Shown here piece by piece: positions 33,254-41,138 of a stretch of DNA of 41,138 nucleotides; position 1 is the first letter of the stretch; each line of letters starts with the position of its first letter. The position numbers were made by a program, and so were the translations under genes. The stretch comes from CAJQND01 sp051010055. GTDB taxonomy: Bacteria; Pseudomonadota; Alphaproteobacteria; Rhizobiales; CAJQND01. The stretch spans positions 1-41,138 of the forward strand of contig JBPCVY010000048.1 of NCBI GenBank assembly GCA_051010055.1. The letters are read 5' to 3'. The notes beneath the pieces are model-generated. The model did not search any database. It worked only from the letters and a program-made list of their open reading frames with translations, and was not told the origin of the DNA.

Positions 33254-35026
33254 ATGGGTCCAGGTGAAATCGTTGGGAATATTGATTTGCTGAAATCACA
33301 GAAAACGCTTTTGTTGGGCGCTGCGCTGGGCGCCGGTTTCTTTGGCATGGCAATTAAGGGTGGCGTGCCTTCGTTTGCCTCAGATCAGGGCATTGATTCG
33401 CTGTCGGGAAACTATCTTGCCGGAATTCATGCACGTAAGCTTCGCGATCACGATGCAGCGGCAGAGTTTTTTGCTCGTGCGCTGCGCGATGATGCCGATA
33501 ACAAGGACATCATTGAGCGCGCCTTCCAGCTTGAGATCGGCAGGGGTAATTTTGCGCGTGGTGAAGAGCTGGCGCAACAGGTTGTTGCAAATGATCCCCG
33601 CCACCGCATGGCGCGCGTTGTTCTGGCCTTAAGGGACATGAAGGCGGAACGCTATGCCGATGCAAGAGAGCACCTTACCCACGCAGCCTATACTCCACTT
33701 GGCCAACTCACCTCGGCATTGCTGTCAGCATGGTGCTGGGCCGGAGACGGGCGTATGGATATGGCGCTCAAGTCTCTGAAAAATCTTGATAAAACGGATT
33801 CTTTCGCGATTTACAATTCGTTCAACGCAGCATTGATCGCCGATTTCCTCAATAAGCCGGCAGCCGCTAAGCGCCACTACAAACGCATCTATAACGATGC
33901 CAGCTCATCTCTTCGCGTGGTGCAAACCTACGGCAACTATCTTGAGCGCCAGGGCGATGGGGAAACGGCCAAAAAAGTATACAACCGCTATCTCAAAGAT
34001 CAGGTTTCACACCCGCTGGTGGAAAGTACCGTTGAGCGCATGGATGCAGGCGGCAAGGCGTCGCCCATTATCCGCTCCATGCGCGATGGTGTAGCAGAAG
34101 CCCTGTTCAGCCTTTCTTCGGCACTGGCCGATCAATCCGGCATTGATTTTGCCTTGCTATATGCCCAAGCCGCGCTGGATATGCGGCCTGGCTTGCCGGT
34201 GGCGCTGACTTTGCTTGGTGACATTTACGAGGACATGAACAAATTTGATTCGGCGATTGTGGCATACGAGAAAGTGCCCGTGGGTTCTGCTCTCAGGCCG
34301 AATGCGGAAATTCGAATTGCTGTCAACAACGACAGGCTCGGCAACGAAAAGAAAGCCGAAGAGGGCCTGAAAGCGCTTATTGAGCGTGACCCAAGCGTGA
34401 GTGATCCGCTCGTGACACTGGCAAACATCTACCGCTCTCACGACAAGTTTTCCGAAGCTGAGGAATATTATAGCCGCGCCATCAAGCTGGCTGGTGATAT
34501 CAAGCCTCATCATTGGACATTGTTCTATTTCCGCGGCATTTGCTTCGAGCGCACAAAGCGCTGGCCAAAGGCGGAAGCAGATTTCCGAAAAGCGCTTGAA
34601 CTCAACAATGATCAGCCGCTTGTTTTGAACTATCTCGGCTACAGCTGGGTCGATCAAGGAATGAACCTGGAAGAAGCGATTGAGATGATCCAGAAGGCGG
34701 TCGAGCTCAGGCCGAACGACGGCTACATTGTCGACAGCCTTGGCTGGGCCCATTACAGGCTGAAGAACTATCCCGAGGCAGTGAAATATCTGGAAAGGGC
34801 CGTTGAACTTAAACCAGATGATCCGGTGATCAACGATCATCTCGGTGATGCCTATTGGCGCAGCGGACGTAAACTGGAAGCTGGGTTCCAATGGAACCAC
34901 GCGCTCGATAACAAGCCTGAAGAGGAAGAAATCGAGAAAATCAAAAAGAAAGTGCAGTCGGGTTTGCCTGATGAAACACCCGACGCTGCTGCGGGGCAGG
35001 AACCTGATCCTGAAAAAAAGTCCTGA
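33254..35026 (+). CDS. exported tetratricopeptide-repeat protein
   Basis: This is a 590-residue protein with a hydrophobic N-terminal segment (TLLLGAALGAGFFGMAI, possible cleavage after FAS). TPR units run over most of its length. The clearest are AEEYYSRAIKLAGDIKPHHW, KAEADFRKALELNNDQPLVL, LEEAIEMIQKAVELRPNDGY and YPEAVKYLERAVELKPDDPV. The C-terminal 40 residues are highly charged. It is probably a periplasmic scaffold, but no partner can be named. The ATG at 33254 has no good Shine-Dalgarno; a TTG at 33287 is possible. The gene lies 18 bases before ispE, a pairing often seen in Hyphomicrobiales. Confidence 0.85.
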   Translation: MGPGEIVGNIDLLKSQKTLLLGAALGAGFFGMAIKGGVPSFASDQGIDSLSGNYLAGIHARKLRDHDAAAEFFARALRDDADNKDIIERAFQLEIGRGNFARGEELAQQVVANDPRHRMARVVLALRDMKAERYADAREHLTHAAYTPLGQLTSALLSAWCWAGDGRMDMALKSLKNLDKTDSFAIYNSFNAALIADFLNKPAAAKRHYKRIYNDASSSLRVVQTYGNYLERQGDGETAKKVYNRYLKDQVSHPLVESTVERMDAGGKASPIIRSMRDGVAEALFSLSSALADQSGIDFALLYAQAALDMRPGLPVALTLLGDIYEDMNKFDSAIVAYEKVPVGSALRPNAEIRIAVNNDRLGNEKKAEEGLKALIERDPSVSDPLVTLANIYRSHDKFSEAEEYYSRAIKLAGDIKPHHWTLFYFRGICFERTKRWPKAEADFRKALELNNDQPLVLNYLGYSWVDQGMNLEEAIEMIQKAVELRPNDGYIVDSLGWAHYRLKNYPEAVKYLERAVELKPDDPVINDHLGDAYWRSGRKLEAGFQWNHALDNKPEEEEIEKIKKKVQSGLPDETPDAAAGQEPDPEKKS

Positions 35027-35044
35027 CAACGCCCAGGTGATCGG

Positions 35045-35935
35045 GTGGTTGACCAAGTAACCGAATTCGCTCCAGCGAAAATTAATCTCAGCCTGCGTGT
35101 CACGGGGCGCCGGCATGATGGCTATCATCTTCTCGACAGCATTGTTGGTTTTGCCGGCGTTGGCGATAGGCTTGTGCTCACCCCGGCAGATGAATTCTCT
35201 TTGACAATTACCGGGCCCATGGCCGAAGGGCTGGAGGCAGGCAGCGGCAATCTTGTGATGCGTGCGGCGCAAGCTTTGCGCCAAACCTATCCGGAACGGT
35301 TTGCTGGTGCGGCGATAGTGTTGGAGAAAAATCTCCCCGTTGCATCTGGAATTGGCGGCGGATCTGCAGATGCCGCAGCAGCGCTTCGCGGCATGATATC
35401 GCTTTACGAGGCCGATGAAATTCCTGAGCGGGAAATTTTGAAATTGGCCCTTTCGATCGGTGCCGATGTGCCGGTATGCGTACGCTCGACGTCCGCGCGT
35501 ATGAGTGGAATAGGTGATTTAATTCAGAAGATTACCGGAATTCCCACCTCCCCGATGGTGCTCATCAATCCTGGCATTGAAGTCTCCACGCAAGAGGTTT
35601 TCCAGCGCCTTGATGGCTGGTTCCCGGCCAGCGCATCCGCGCAAGCGGTGCCGGAATTCAAACGCCCTCATGAATTGTGTTTATGGCTTTCGACACTGGG
35701 CAATGATCTTGAGCAGCCAGCCGTTTCAATGGCGCCGGAAATACGTACTGTGCTTGATGCACTTGACGGTGCCAAAGGCGCAATGCTGGCGCGCATGTCC
35801 GGTTCGGGTGCCACCTGCTTTGGCCTTTTTGCATCAGCTGAAGAGGCAAGAGCGGCGGGCGATGAAATTGGAAGGGCCCATGAAAACTGGTGGGTTGCGG
35901 CTACTGAGATAATGTCTGACGGCGATGGTAACTGA
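35045..35935 (+). CDS. ispE: 4-diphosphocytidyl-2-C-methyl-D-erythritol kinase
   Basis: IspE phosphorylates CDP-ME in the MEP pathway. The 296-residue GHMP kinase has the N-terminal EFAPAKINLSLRVTGRRHDGYH and the ATP loop PVASGIGGGSADAAAALR. The C-terminal glycine motif is ARMSGSGATCFGLF. The GTG start at 35045 has AGGTGA upstream. It follows the TPR gene by 18 bases. A short frame overlaps its end at 35925. Confidence 0.96.
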   Translation: MVDQVTEFAPAKINLSLRVTGRRHDGYHLLDSIVGFAGVGDRLVLTPADEFSLTITGPMAEGLEAGSGNLVMRAAQALRQTYPERFAGAAIVLEKNLPVASGIGGGSADAAAALRGMISLYEADEIPEREILKLALSIGADVPVCVRSTSARMSGIGDLIQKITGIPTSPMVLINPGIEVSTQEVFQRLDGWFPASASAQAVPEFKRPHELCLWLSTLGNDLEQPAVSMAPEIRTVLDALDGAKGAMLARMSGSGATCFGLFASAEEARAAGDEIGRAHENWWVAATEIMSDGDGN

Positions 35936-36053
35936 TTGCCTTGAAACTCGGCTGAAAGACATCCTGCTTGCAGATGAAGCACGCATGGCGGCGCTGAAAT
36001 TTAGTGAGCGCGCTCGATGCAGAAGTCCACAGCGTCGGTCAGGGATGATTTAA
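35925..36053 (+). pseudogene. short frame overlapping the ispE end, possible remnant of a PF06042 nucleotidyltransferase
   Basis: An ATG at 35925 overlaps the ispE stop and opens a 42-codon frame that starts MVTDCLETRLKDILLADEAR, then MAALKF. This resembles the first residues of PF06042 nucleotidyltransferases (a pattern like RLxxILLxDPxRxxAL). The resemblance ends where the convergent polyprenyl synthase gene begins, so only the N-terminus is present. It may be a decayed gene or a chance frame. Confidence 0.35.
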
Positions 36054-37020
36054 GCGCGCTCTCAGGGAAAATTGCCAGCGCATCGCGCGCAATCGCGCCA
36101 TAGTGACGGGCCCGCTCAACGGTTGCTTCGATGGCGCCATGTTCTTCAAGATATGAAATCGCCTGGGTGAGATCGCTTTCGTCTTGAAGCCCCTGTTCCA
36201 GCTTCTGTGTCCAGAATTCGCGCTGGGCTTCATCGCCGCGCCGGTAGGATAAGATCACTGGCAGGGTGACTTTTCCTTCACGGAAATCGTCGCCGACTTC
36301 CTTGCCAAGCTCTGCCTGTTTGCCCGAATAATCGAGCGCATCATCAATTAACTGGAAGGCGATGCCCAGGTTGCGGCCAAATGATTCGAGTGCTTCTTGT
36401 TCCTCGCGCGGGCGCTCAGCTACAGCAGCGCCAACTTCTGCTGCGGCTGAAAAAAGCGCAGCTGTTTTGGCGTCGATAATTTTCATATACGCATCTTCGG
36501 TGGTCGTGATATCTTTTTGCGCGGCAAGCTGCATCACTTCGCCTTCGGCAATGACAGAGGCGGCATCTGAAAGAATGCGCAGGCACTCAAGTGATTTCGT
36601 CTGCACCATCATCTTGAAGGCCTGGCCAAGCAGGTAATCGCCCACAAGCACGCTTGCCTGGTTGCCCCAAATCATGCGTGCAGCGGGTTTGCCGCGGCGC
36701 AAATCGCTTTCATCAACAACATCGTCATGCAACAGGGTTGCTGTGTGCATAAATTCGATCGCCGCTGCCAGCTTGACGGGTGAGAGATCTTCTTCAACAC
36801 CGCACAGGCGGCAGGCCGCGACCGTCACCATGGGGCGCAGCCTCTTGCCGCCGGAATTTATCAGGTGGTTGGCAAGCTCCGGGATCATGTCGACATGGGA
36901 CGTGGCGCGGGCGAGAATCTCTCCGTTTACCGACAACATGTCTTTTTCTGTAAGGTCAAGAAGCGGCTGCAGACTTGCAGCGCCTTTGCCATTTTCTTCG
37001 AGTGGAATTACGACGCCCAA
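36001..37020 (-). CDS. long-chain all-trans polyprenyl diphosphate synthase (ubiquinone side chain)
   Basis: This 339-residue trans-prenyltransferase makes the polyprenyl tail of ubiquinone. The first Asp-rich motif is Asp99-Asp100-X2-Asp103 in LLHDDVVDESD, the second is in QLIDDALDYSG, and GGKRLRP is at 58-64. Length and sequence fit octaprenyl/decaprenyl synthases (IspB/DdsA); chain length cannot be read. The start is the TTG at 37020 with AGGGGG about five bases upstream. It is transcribed away from the DUF2007 gene. Confidence 0.93.
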   Translation of the reverse strand: MGVVIPLEENGKGAASLQPLLDLTEKDMLSVNGEILARATSHVDMIPELANHLINSGGKRLRPMVTVAACRLCGVEEDLSPVKLAAAIEFMHTATLLHDDVVDESDLRRGKPAARMIWGNQASVLVGDYLLGQAFKMMVQTKSLECLRILSDAASVIAEGEVMQLAAQKDITTTEDAYMKIIDAKTAALFSAAAEVGAAVAERPREEQEALESFGRNLGIAFQLIDDALDYSGKQAELGKEVGDDFREGKVTLPVILSYRRGDEAQREFWTQKLEQGLQDESDLTQAISYLEEHGAIEATVERARHYGAIARDALAIFPESALKSSLTDAVDFCIERAH

Positions 37021-37056
37021 AACAGCCCCCTACGCACAAACGAACGGAAAACGCGA

Positions 37057-37084
37057 AGCATAGTGCAGCCTAACCGACGGTCAA
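37057..37084 (-). promoter_or_regulatory. candidate promoter of the polyprenyl synthase gene
   Basis: On the minus strand TTGACC (37084-37079), a 16-base spacer and TATGCT (37062-37057) lie about 37 bases before the TTG start. Confidence 0.5.
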
Positions 37085-37186
37085 GAGCGACGATTGGACG
37101 CCGCAGCGAATCCGTCTAGACTACCAACTGTTTCTAAAACGTGATTCATTCGCTCTGGCGCGAAGCATTTTGAGGGGTCATACTGC

Positions 37187-37405
37187 TTGGCTATGACGGA
37201 ATTGCTGAACACGAATGATGCAGTCCTCATCTCCTATGCCACCGCGCTCCTTGAGAGCGAGGGGATTGAGTATGTCATTTTCGATGCGAATATGAGCATC
37301 GTTGAGGGCAGTATAGGTATTTTGCCGCGCAGGCTGATGGTCGATCCAGACCGTATTGGCGAAGCCCGGCGGTTGATGAGCGAAGCCGGGGTGTCACAAT
37401 GCTGA
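37187..37405 (+). CDS. DUF2007 protein
   Basis: This small cytoplasmic protein of 72 residues has a DUF2007 (ferredoxin-like fold) pattern: ELLNTNDAVLISYATALLES, DANMSIVEGSIGILPRRLMV and EARRLMSEAG. The function is unknown. The start could be the TTG at 37187 or the ATG at 37193. GAGGGG (37172-37177) is nine bases from the TTG and fifteen from the ATG, so the TTG was chosen. It overlaps the next gene by seven bases, so the two are coupled. Confidence 0.82.
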   Translation: MAMTELLNTNDAVLISYATALLESEGIEYVIFDANMSIVEGSIGILPRRLMVDPDRIGEARRLMSEAGVSQC

Positions 37406-38211
37406 CTGATCAGGAAGCATCACCAGAATCTGGCGCAGGTCCTGCGTCTTTGCCGCCATCTTTGACTGAAGACGGGTTCCTTGGCGGCCGGCTCAAGGTG
37501 TTACAGCCGGAAAAGGGCTACCGTGCGGGCATAGATGCGGTCTTTCTTGCCTCATCCATTCCTGTGACGCCCGGCCAGACAGCGTTTGAAGCAGGTCTTG
37601 GTGTCGGCGTTGTTTCACTATGTGTGGCAGCGCGCGTCCCAGGGGTTCACATTACTGGCGTTGAACTTGCATCGCGCTACTCGATGCTGGCCGAAGAAAA
37701 CATTAAGCGCAATGAATTGTCCGGCAACATTCAGGTAATCACCGGCGATGTTAAGGAGGCCACAAGGCGTGATCTAACCCTTTGGCCGCCCACCAATTCC
37801 TTCAACCATGTCTACGCGAACCCGCCGTTTTTCGATGAAGACAAGGTAACCAATTCCCCGGTGAGCCTGCGCTCAAGCGCGCTCAGTTTCGGACCGGAAG
37901 ACCTTGAAGAATGGATAAGGGTTATGGCGGCCATGGCGGTGCCGCGTGGAACAATTACAATTGTGCACAGGGCCGATTCGCTTGACCGCATCCTTTCCGG
38001 TTTCACCGATCACAGCATCGGGGGCATACATATTGCTCCGCTGCATGCCCGCGAGGGCGATCCGGCATCAAGGGTGCTGGTGCAGGGGATAAAGGGGTCG
38101 CGGGCGCCACTGCGCGTTCTGCGCGGGCTGGTTCTGCATACTCAGGAAAACAAGTTCACTCCGGAAGCTGAAGCGATTTTACGCGATGGCCAGGCTTATT
38201 TGCTGCGCTAA
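37399..38211 (+). CDS. TrmN6-like tRNA1(Val) adenine-N6 methyltransferase
   Basis: This 270-residue class I SAM methyltransferase has a TrmN6/YfiC-type layout. LQPEKGYRAGIDAVFLASSI is followed by the SAM loop FEAGLGVGVVSLCVAARV, TGVELASRYSMLAEENIKRN, and the adenine-N6 motif NPPF in HVYANPPFFDEDK. E. coli TrmN6 modifies A37 of tRNA1(Val); the target here is inferred. It is translated together with the DUF2007 gene. Confidence 0.87.
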   Translation: MLTDQEASPESGAGPASLPPSLTEDGFLGGRLKVLQPEKGYRAGIDAVFLASSIPVTPGQTAFEAGLGVGVVSLCVAARVPGVHITGVELASRYSMLAEENIKRNELSGNIQVITGDVKEATRRDLTLWPPTNSFNHVYANPPFFDEDKVTNSPVSLRSSALSFGPEDLEEWIRVMAAMAVPRGTITIVHRADSLDRILSGFTDHSIGGIHIAPLHAREGDPASRVLVQGIKGSRAPLRVLRGLVLHTQENKFTPEAEAILRDGQAYLLR

Positions 38212-38281
38212 ACGGTCTGCTTGAACATAATTCAATTTTCAACTTGCAGGCGCCAAGGCGCATGCCTACTTATTCGGGATC

Positions 38282-39151
38282 ATGAAAAAGCAACTGATGA
38301 AATTTGTTCCCGCGCGCTGGCGCAAAGGCGTCAACCGCGTGGCGGTCGTTCGTTTGCAAGGTGTTATTGGCGTCGGCACGCCTTTGCGTCCCGGCCTCAC
38401 CTTGCATGGGGTAAACGATGCTTTGGAGCGGGCCTTTGCGCTGCCTGGCGTCAAAGCGGTGGCGCTGGTGGTGAATTCACCAGGCGGCTCGCCGGTTCAA
38501 TCAGCTTTGATTACCGAGCGCATCCGCCAGCTGAGCGCCGAGAAGAACGTGCCGGTTCTGGCATTTACCGAAGATGTGGCCGCATCGGGCGGATATTGGC
38601 TGGTGCTTAGCGGTGATGAAATTTATGCCGACCCAACATCGATTGTCGGATCGATTGGTGTTTTGTCGGCAAGCTTCGGCTTTGTTGAAGCTATAAAGAA
38701 GCTGGGAATTGAGCGGCGCGTGCAAACTGCAGGTGAGAACAAGCTCATCCTTGACCCGTTCCAGCCAAAGAAAAAGAAGGACATTGACCGGCTAAAGGAA
38801 ATTCAGAACGATATGCATGATGTGTTTAAGGATGCAGTGCGCCAGCACCGCGGATCAAAACTTGATGAGAGCAACAAAGACCTGTTTTCAGGCGCCTTCT
38901 GGACCGGCCGGCGGGCACTGGAGATGGGCCTGATCGACGGGCTTGGCCACATGCACAAGATCTTGCGCGAAAAGTATGGCGAAGATGTCGATATCAAGCC
39001 TATCAGCATTGCCAAGAAGGGGCTGTTGGGGCGTTTTATGCCCGGGATGGATGATGGCGCATTCGCCCTTGGTGATTTGAAAGACGGCTGGTCGGAAGAT
39101 TTGGTATCGTCGCTGGAAGCGCGTTCAATCTGGGCACGTTTCGGTTTTTAG
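38282..39151 (+). CDS. S49-family serine peptidase (SppA/SohB-like)
   Basis: This 289-residue peptidase of the signal peptide peptidase clan begins VAVVRLQGVIGVG. It has LVVNSPGGSPVQSA and the nucleophile Ser102 in EDVAASGGYW, then DPTSIVGSIGVL. Lys154 in TAGENKLILDPF is the probable general base. It is the short single-domain type. There is no clear membrane helix at the N-terminus, so it may be cytoplasmic or peripheral. Confidence 0.9.
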   Translation: MKKQLMKFVPARWRKGVNRVAVVRLQGVIGVGTPLRPGLTLHGVNDALERAFALPGVKAVALVVNSPGGSPVQSALITERIRQLSAEKNVPVLAFTEDVAASGGYWLVLSGDEIYADPTSIVGSIGVLSASFGFVEAIKKLGIERRVQTAGENKLILDPFQPKKKKDIDRLKEIQNDMHDVFKDAVRQHRGSKLDESNKDLFSGAFWTGRRALEMGLIDGLGHMHKILREKYGEDVDIKPISIAKKGLLGRFMPGMDDGAFALGDLKDGWSEDLVSSLEARSIWARFGF

Positions 39152-39174
39152 TGTAACGCCGATTGGGGAAGGCC

Positions 39175-39372
39175 ATGTTGGGGAAAATTCTTATAACCCT
39201 TGTCGCGGTGGCAGTTGCCGGTTTTGCCATGAAGAGATTTTCGGGAAAGCCCCGCTCCCAACCAGTGGAGCGCAAACCGCCGCCCGGCAGCGATGGCAAG
39301 ATTGCAACTTTGCGCAAAGACCCCAAAACCGGGGAATATGTTCCTGAAGATGAAGAATTGACCGAAAAATAG
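39175..39372 (+). CDS. small single-span membrane protein, function unknown
   Basis: A 65-residue protein begins at the ATG at 39175, which is preceded directly by GGGGAAGG. The first 20 residues (MLGKILITLVAVAVAGFAMK) are one membrane helix. The rest is soluble, basic then acidic, and contains LRKDPKTGEYVPEDEEL. I do not recognise a named family. It lies 23 bases after the S49 peptidase gene, so it is likely co-transcribed with it and could be its membrane anchor or partner (inference). Confidence 0.75.
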   Translation: MLGKILITLVAVAVAGFAMKRFSGKPRSQPVERKPPPGSDGKIATLRKDPKTGEYVPEDEELTEK

Positions 39373-39395
39373 GTTTGGTGGCGGCAATCTCGCGC

Positions 39396-39424
39396 TTGAC
39401 CTGTTTGTGCGCTGCACATAGGTT
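39396..39424 (+). promoter_or_regulatory. candidate sigma-70 promoter of glyQS
   Basis: TTGACC (39396-39401), a 17-base spacer and TAGGTT (39419-39424) lie about 62 bases before glyQ. No T-box leader is seen. Confidence 0.5.
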
Positions 39425-39486
39425 GCGCCGACCGCCAAACGGCGTGTTTCAAATAAGATTTTCTTCGGAACTAGAAGGCCCTGAAA

Positions 39487-40407
39487 ATGCCAGCACCTTC
39501 CAACTCAGCGCTGGACCCTGCAAAATCCTTTCAGGGGCTCATACTTGCGCTGCAGAAATATTGGGCGTCCTACGGGGCGGTGATTTTGCAACCCTACGAT
39601 ATGGAAGTGGGTGCTGGTACGTTCCACCCGGCAACCACCTTGCGCGCCATTGGGCCGAAACCGTGGAATGCGGCCTATGTGCAGCCATCACGGCGCCCGT
39701 CTGACGGACGCTTCGGGGAAAACCCGAACCGCCTGCAGCACTATTACCAGTACCAGGTCATTCTCAAACCATCGCCGCCGGACCTTCAGGACCTTTACCT
39801 GGGCTCGCTTGAGGCGATCGGCGTTGATGCAGAAAACCACGATATCCGGTTTGTGGAAGATGACTGGGAAAGCCCGACGCTGGGCGCCTGGGGACTTGGC
39901 TGGGAAGTGTGGTGCGATGGCATGGAAGTAAGTCAGTTCACCTATTTTCAGCAGGTTGGCGGCATCGATTGTGCGCCGGTTTCCGGCGAGCTCACCTACG
40001 GGCTTGAGCGCCTGGCCATGTATGTGCAGGGCGTGGACAATGTGTATGAGCTGAACTTCAACGGCGGTGAGGGCGATGCCCGGGTGTCCTATGGTGATGT
40101 GTTCCTGCAAGCCGAGCGGGAATATTCCCATTACAATTTCAACCATGCGGATACCGAGCGCCTGGCGCGGCATTTTGAAGATGCAGAGGCCCAGTGCAGG
40201 GCTTTGCTTGATGCCGAGGGCAATTATGTGATGGCGCTGCCGGCTTATGATCAGTGCATCAAGGCCAGCCACATTTTCAATCTTCTTGATGCCCGGGGCG
40301 TTATCTCCGTCACCGAGCGGCAAAGTTACATTTTGCGGGTGCGCGAGCTTGCCAAGGGCTGCGCTGAAGCCTGGCTTAAGACGTCAGGAGGTGGAGCCGA
40401 TGCCTGA
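39487..40407 (+). CDS. glyQ: glycyl-tRNA synthetase alpha subunit
   Basis: The alpha chain of bacterial alpha2beta2 glycyl-tRNA synthetase carries the catalytic core. The 306-residue protein has the strongly conserved LQKYWASYGAVILQPYDMEV, GAGTFHPATTLRAIGP, WNAAYVQPSRRP, PNRLQHYYQYQVILKP and GWEVWCDGMEVSQFTYFQQ. The Shine-Dalgarno AGAAGG is good. Its stop overlaps the start of glyS by eight bases, giving coupled equal synthesis of the subunits. Confidence 0.97.
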   Translation: MPAPSNSALDPAKSFQGLILALQKYWASYGAVILQPYDMEVGAGTFHPATTLRAIGPKPWNAAYVQPSRRPSDGRFGENPNRLQHYYQYQVILKPSPPDLQDLYLGSLEAIGVDAENHDIRFVEDDWESPTLGAWGLGWEVWCDGMEVSQFTYFQQVGGIDCAPVSGELTYGLERLAMYVQGVDNVYELNFNGGEGDARVSYGDVFLQAEREYSHYNFNHADTERLARHFEDAEAQCRALLDAEGNYVMALPAYDQCIKASHIFNLLDARGVISVTERQSYILRVRELAKGCAEAWLKTSGGGADA

Positions 40408-41138
40408 ACTGTTGCTTGAACTTTTTTCTGAGGAAATTCCCGCCCGCATGCAAAACAAGGCGGCGGCGGACTTAAAGAAGCTCATCACGGATGGCCTTGT
40501 GGATTCAGGGCTAACCTATGAAGGCGCCCAAGCCCACGCAACCCCGCGCAGGCTCGTCCTGTCTGTTGTTGGACTTCCCGAGAGCCAGCCCGATGTGAAG
40601 GAAGAGCGCAAAGGCCCGCGTGTTGGTGCGCCTGAACAGGCCATGACCGGCTTTTTGAAGGCAGCGGGGGTGAGCCTTGACGAGTGTGAAACCCGCGAGG
40701 ACAAAAAGGGCGCGTTTTACGTTGCCGTCATCGACCGGCCCGGCAAGCCCACACCTGATGTGATTGGCGAACTGGTGCCCGATGTGGTGCGTAAGTTCCC
40801 ATGGCCGAAATCCATGCGCTGGGGCTCTGGCAGTTTGCGCTGGGTGCGTCCGCTCCATTCCATTTTATGCGTATTCGATGGCGAAACCGTTCCGTTTGAG
40901 ATTGAAGGCATCAAGAGTGGCGAAACCACCCTTGGCCACCGGTTCATGGGCACCAAGGAGCCATTGAAGGCCCGCAATTTCGAGCAATATGAAGCAGCCC
41001 TGGCGAAGGGGAAAGTGGTTGTCGATGCCAGCCACCGGGCTGAAACCATCCGGGCGGAGGCGAAAAACCTCACCTTCGCGCAAGGGCTGGAACTTATTGA
41101 AGATGAAGGGCTTTTGACCGAGACCGCAGGGCTGGTTG
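40400..41138 (+). CDS. glyS: glycyl-tRNA synthetase beta subunit, 5' part (runs off the window)
   Basis: The beta chain recognises tRNA(Gly). About 246 residues are visible of about 700. It opens MPELLLELFSEEIPARMQNK and has the family blocks ATPRRLVLSV, KGPRVGAPEQAMTGFLKAAG, FPWPKSMRWGSGSLRWVRPL and GHRFM. GGAGGTGGAG lies just before the ATG at 40400, within the end of glyQ. The frame is open to the last base of the window. Confidence 0.96.
   Translation, partial: MPELLLELFSEEIPARMQNKAAADLKKLITDGLVDSGLTYEGAQAHATPRRLVLSVVGLPESQPDVKEERKGPRVGAPEQAMTGFLKAAGVSLDECETREDKKGAFYVAVIDRPGKPTPDVIGELVPDVVRKFPWPKSMRWGSGSLRWVRPLHSILCVFDGETVPFEIEGIKSGETTLGHRFMGTKEPLKARNFEQYEAALAKGKVVVDASHRAETIRAEAKNLTFAQGLELIEDEGLLTETAGLV

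Noticed and set aside
34157..35284. 375-codon open frame on the minus strand
   Set aside because: It lies antisense to the TPR gene and the ispE start, has no family similarity or ribosome-binding site, and follows from codon bias of the real genes.

Overview
The window looks like a piece of the core chromosome of an alphaproteobacterium, most likely of the Hyphomicrobiales (Rhizobiales) and aerobic. The evidence is a CcrM-type GANTC adenine methylase with a CtrA-like half-site and a GANTC site upstream, an alphaproteobacterial LexA box (GTTC-N7-GTTC), the split F0 operon order atpI-atpB-atpE-atpF'-atpF away from the F1 genes, the neighbourhood smc / DsbA-like / DUF721 / mutY, ETF-ubiquinone oxidoreductase, and palindromic intergenic repeats of the kind found in rhizobial genomes. 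Coding density is high. I see no tRNA, rRNA, CRISPR array, prophage or insertion-sequence transposase.

Layout. 1-520: 5' end of ispH (minus). 521-5446: tandem glycine riboswitch followed by gcvT-gcvH-gcvP (plus), closed by a strong bidirectional terminator. 5528-8164: F0 ATP synthase operon (minus). 8455-17293: a genome-maintenance block with smc, a DsbA-like thioredoxin, DUF721 (DciA-like), mutY, ccrM, rnhB and a PA0069-type radical SAM gene under a LexA box. 17398-18656: two overlapping small glycosyltransferase-like genes. 18721-21212: a metallo-beta-lactamase-fold gene interrupted by an in-frame amber codon, then moaB and a short-chain dehydrogenase.

21263-27474 is the most interesting part. 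It holds a divergent corrinoid-dependent C1 cluster: a non-pyrrolysine MttB-family methyltransferase on the minus strand, and on the plus strand metF, a PF13769 'virulence factor' protein, a pterin-binding methyl-THF:corrinoid methyltransferase and a 2Fe-2S/ASKHA corrinoid activase. No corrinoid-binding protein is encoded in the window. Three of the proteins carry Arg/Gly-rich terminal tails, and the tails of the methyltransferase and the activase end almost identically (GGRRRRRAS).

27475-41138: OmpA-like lipoprotein, family-4-like uracil-DNA glycosylase, ETF-QO, a 273-bp repeat element, MltB-like transglycosylase, CAP-domain protein (probable ATT start), TPR protein, ispE, a possible gene remnant, polyprenyl diphosphate synthase, DUF2007 protein, TrmN6-like methyltransferase, S49 peptidase, a small membrane protein, glyQ and the start of glyS.

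The genes suggest one plausible theme (inference). A quaternary methylamine such as glycine betaine may be demethylated through corrinoid and THF. Sequential demethylation would yield glycine, which the riboswitch-controlled glycine cleavage system consumes. ETF-QO would take electrons from dimethylglycine and sarcosine dehydrogenases encoded elsewhere, and MetF would oxidise methyl-THF to methylene-THF.
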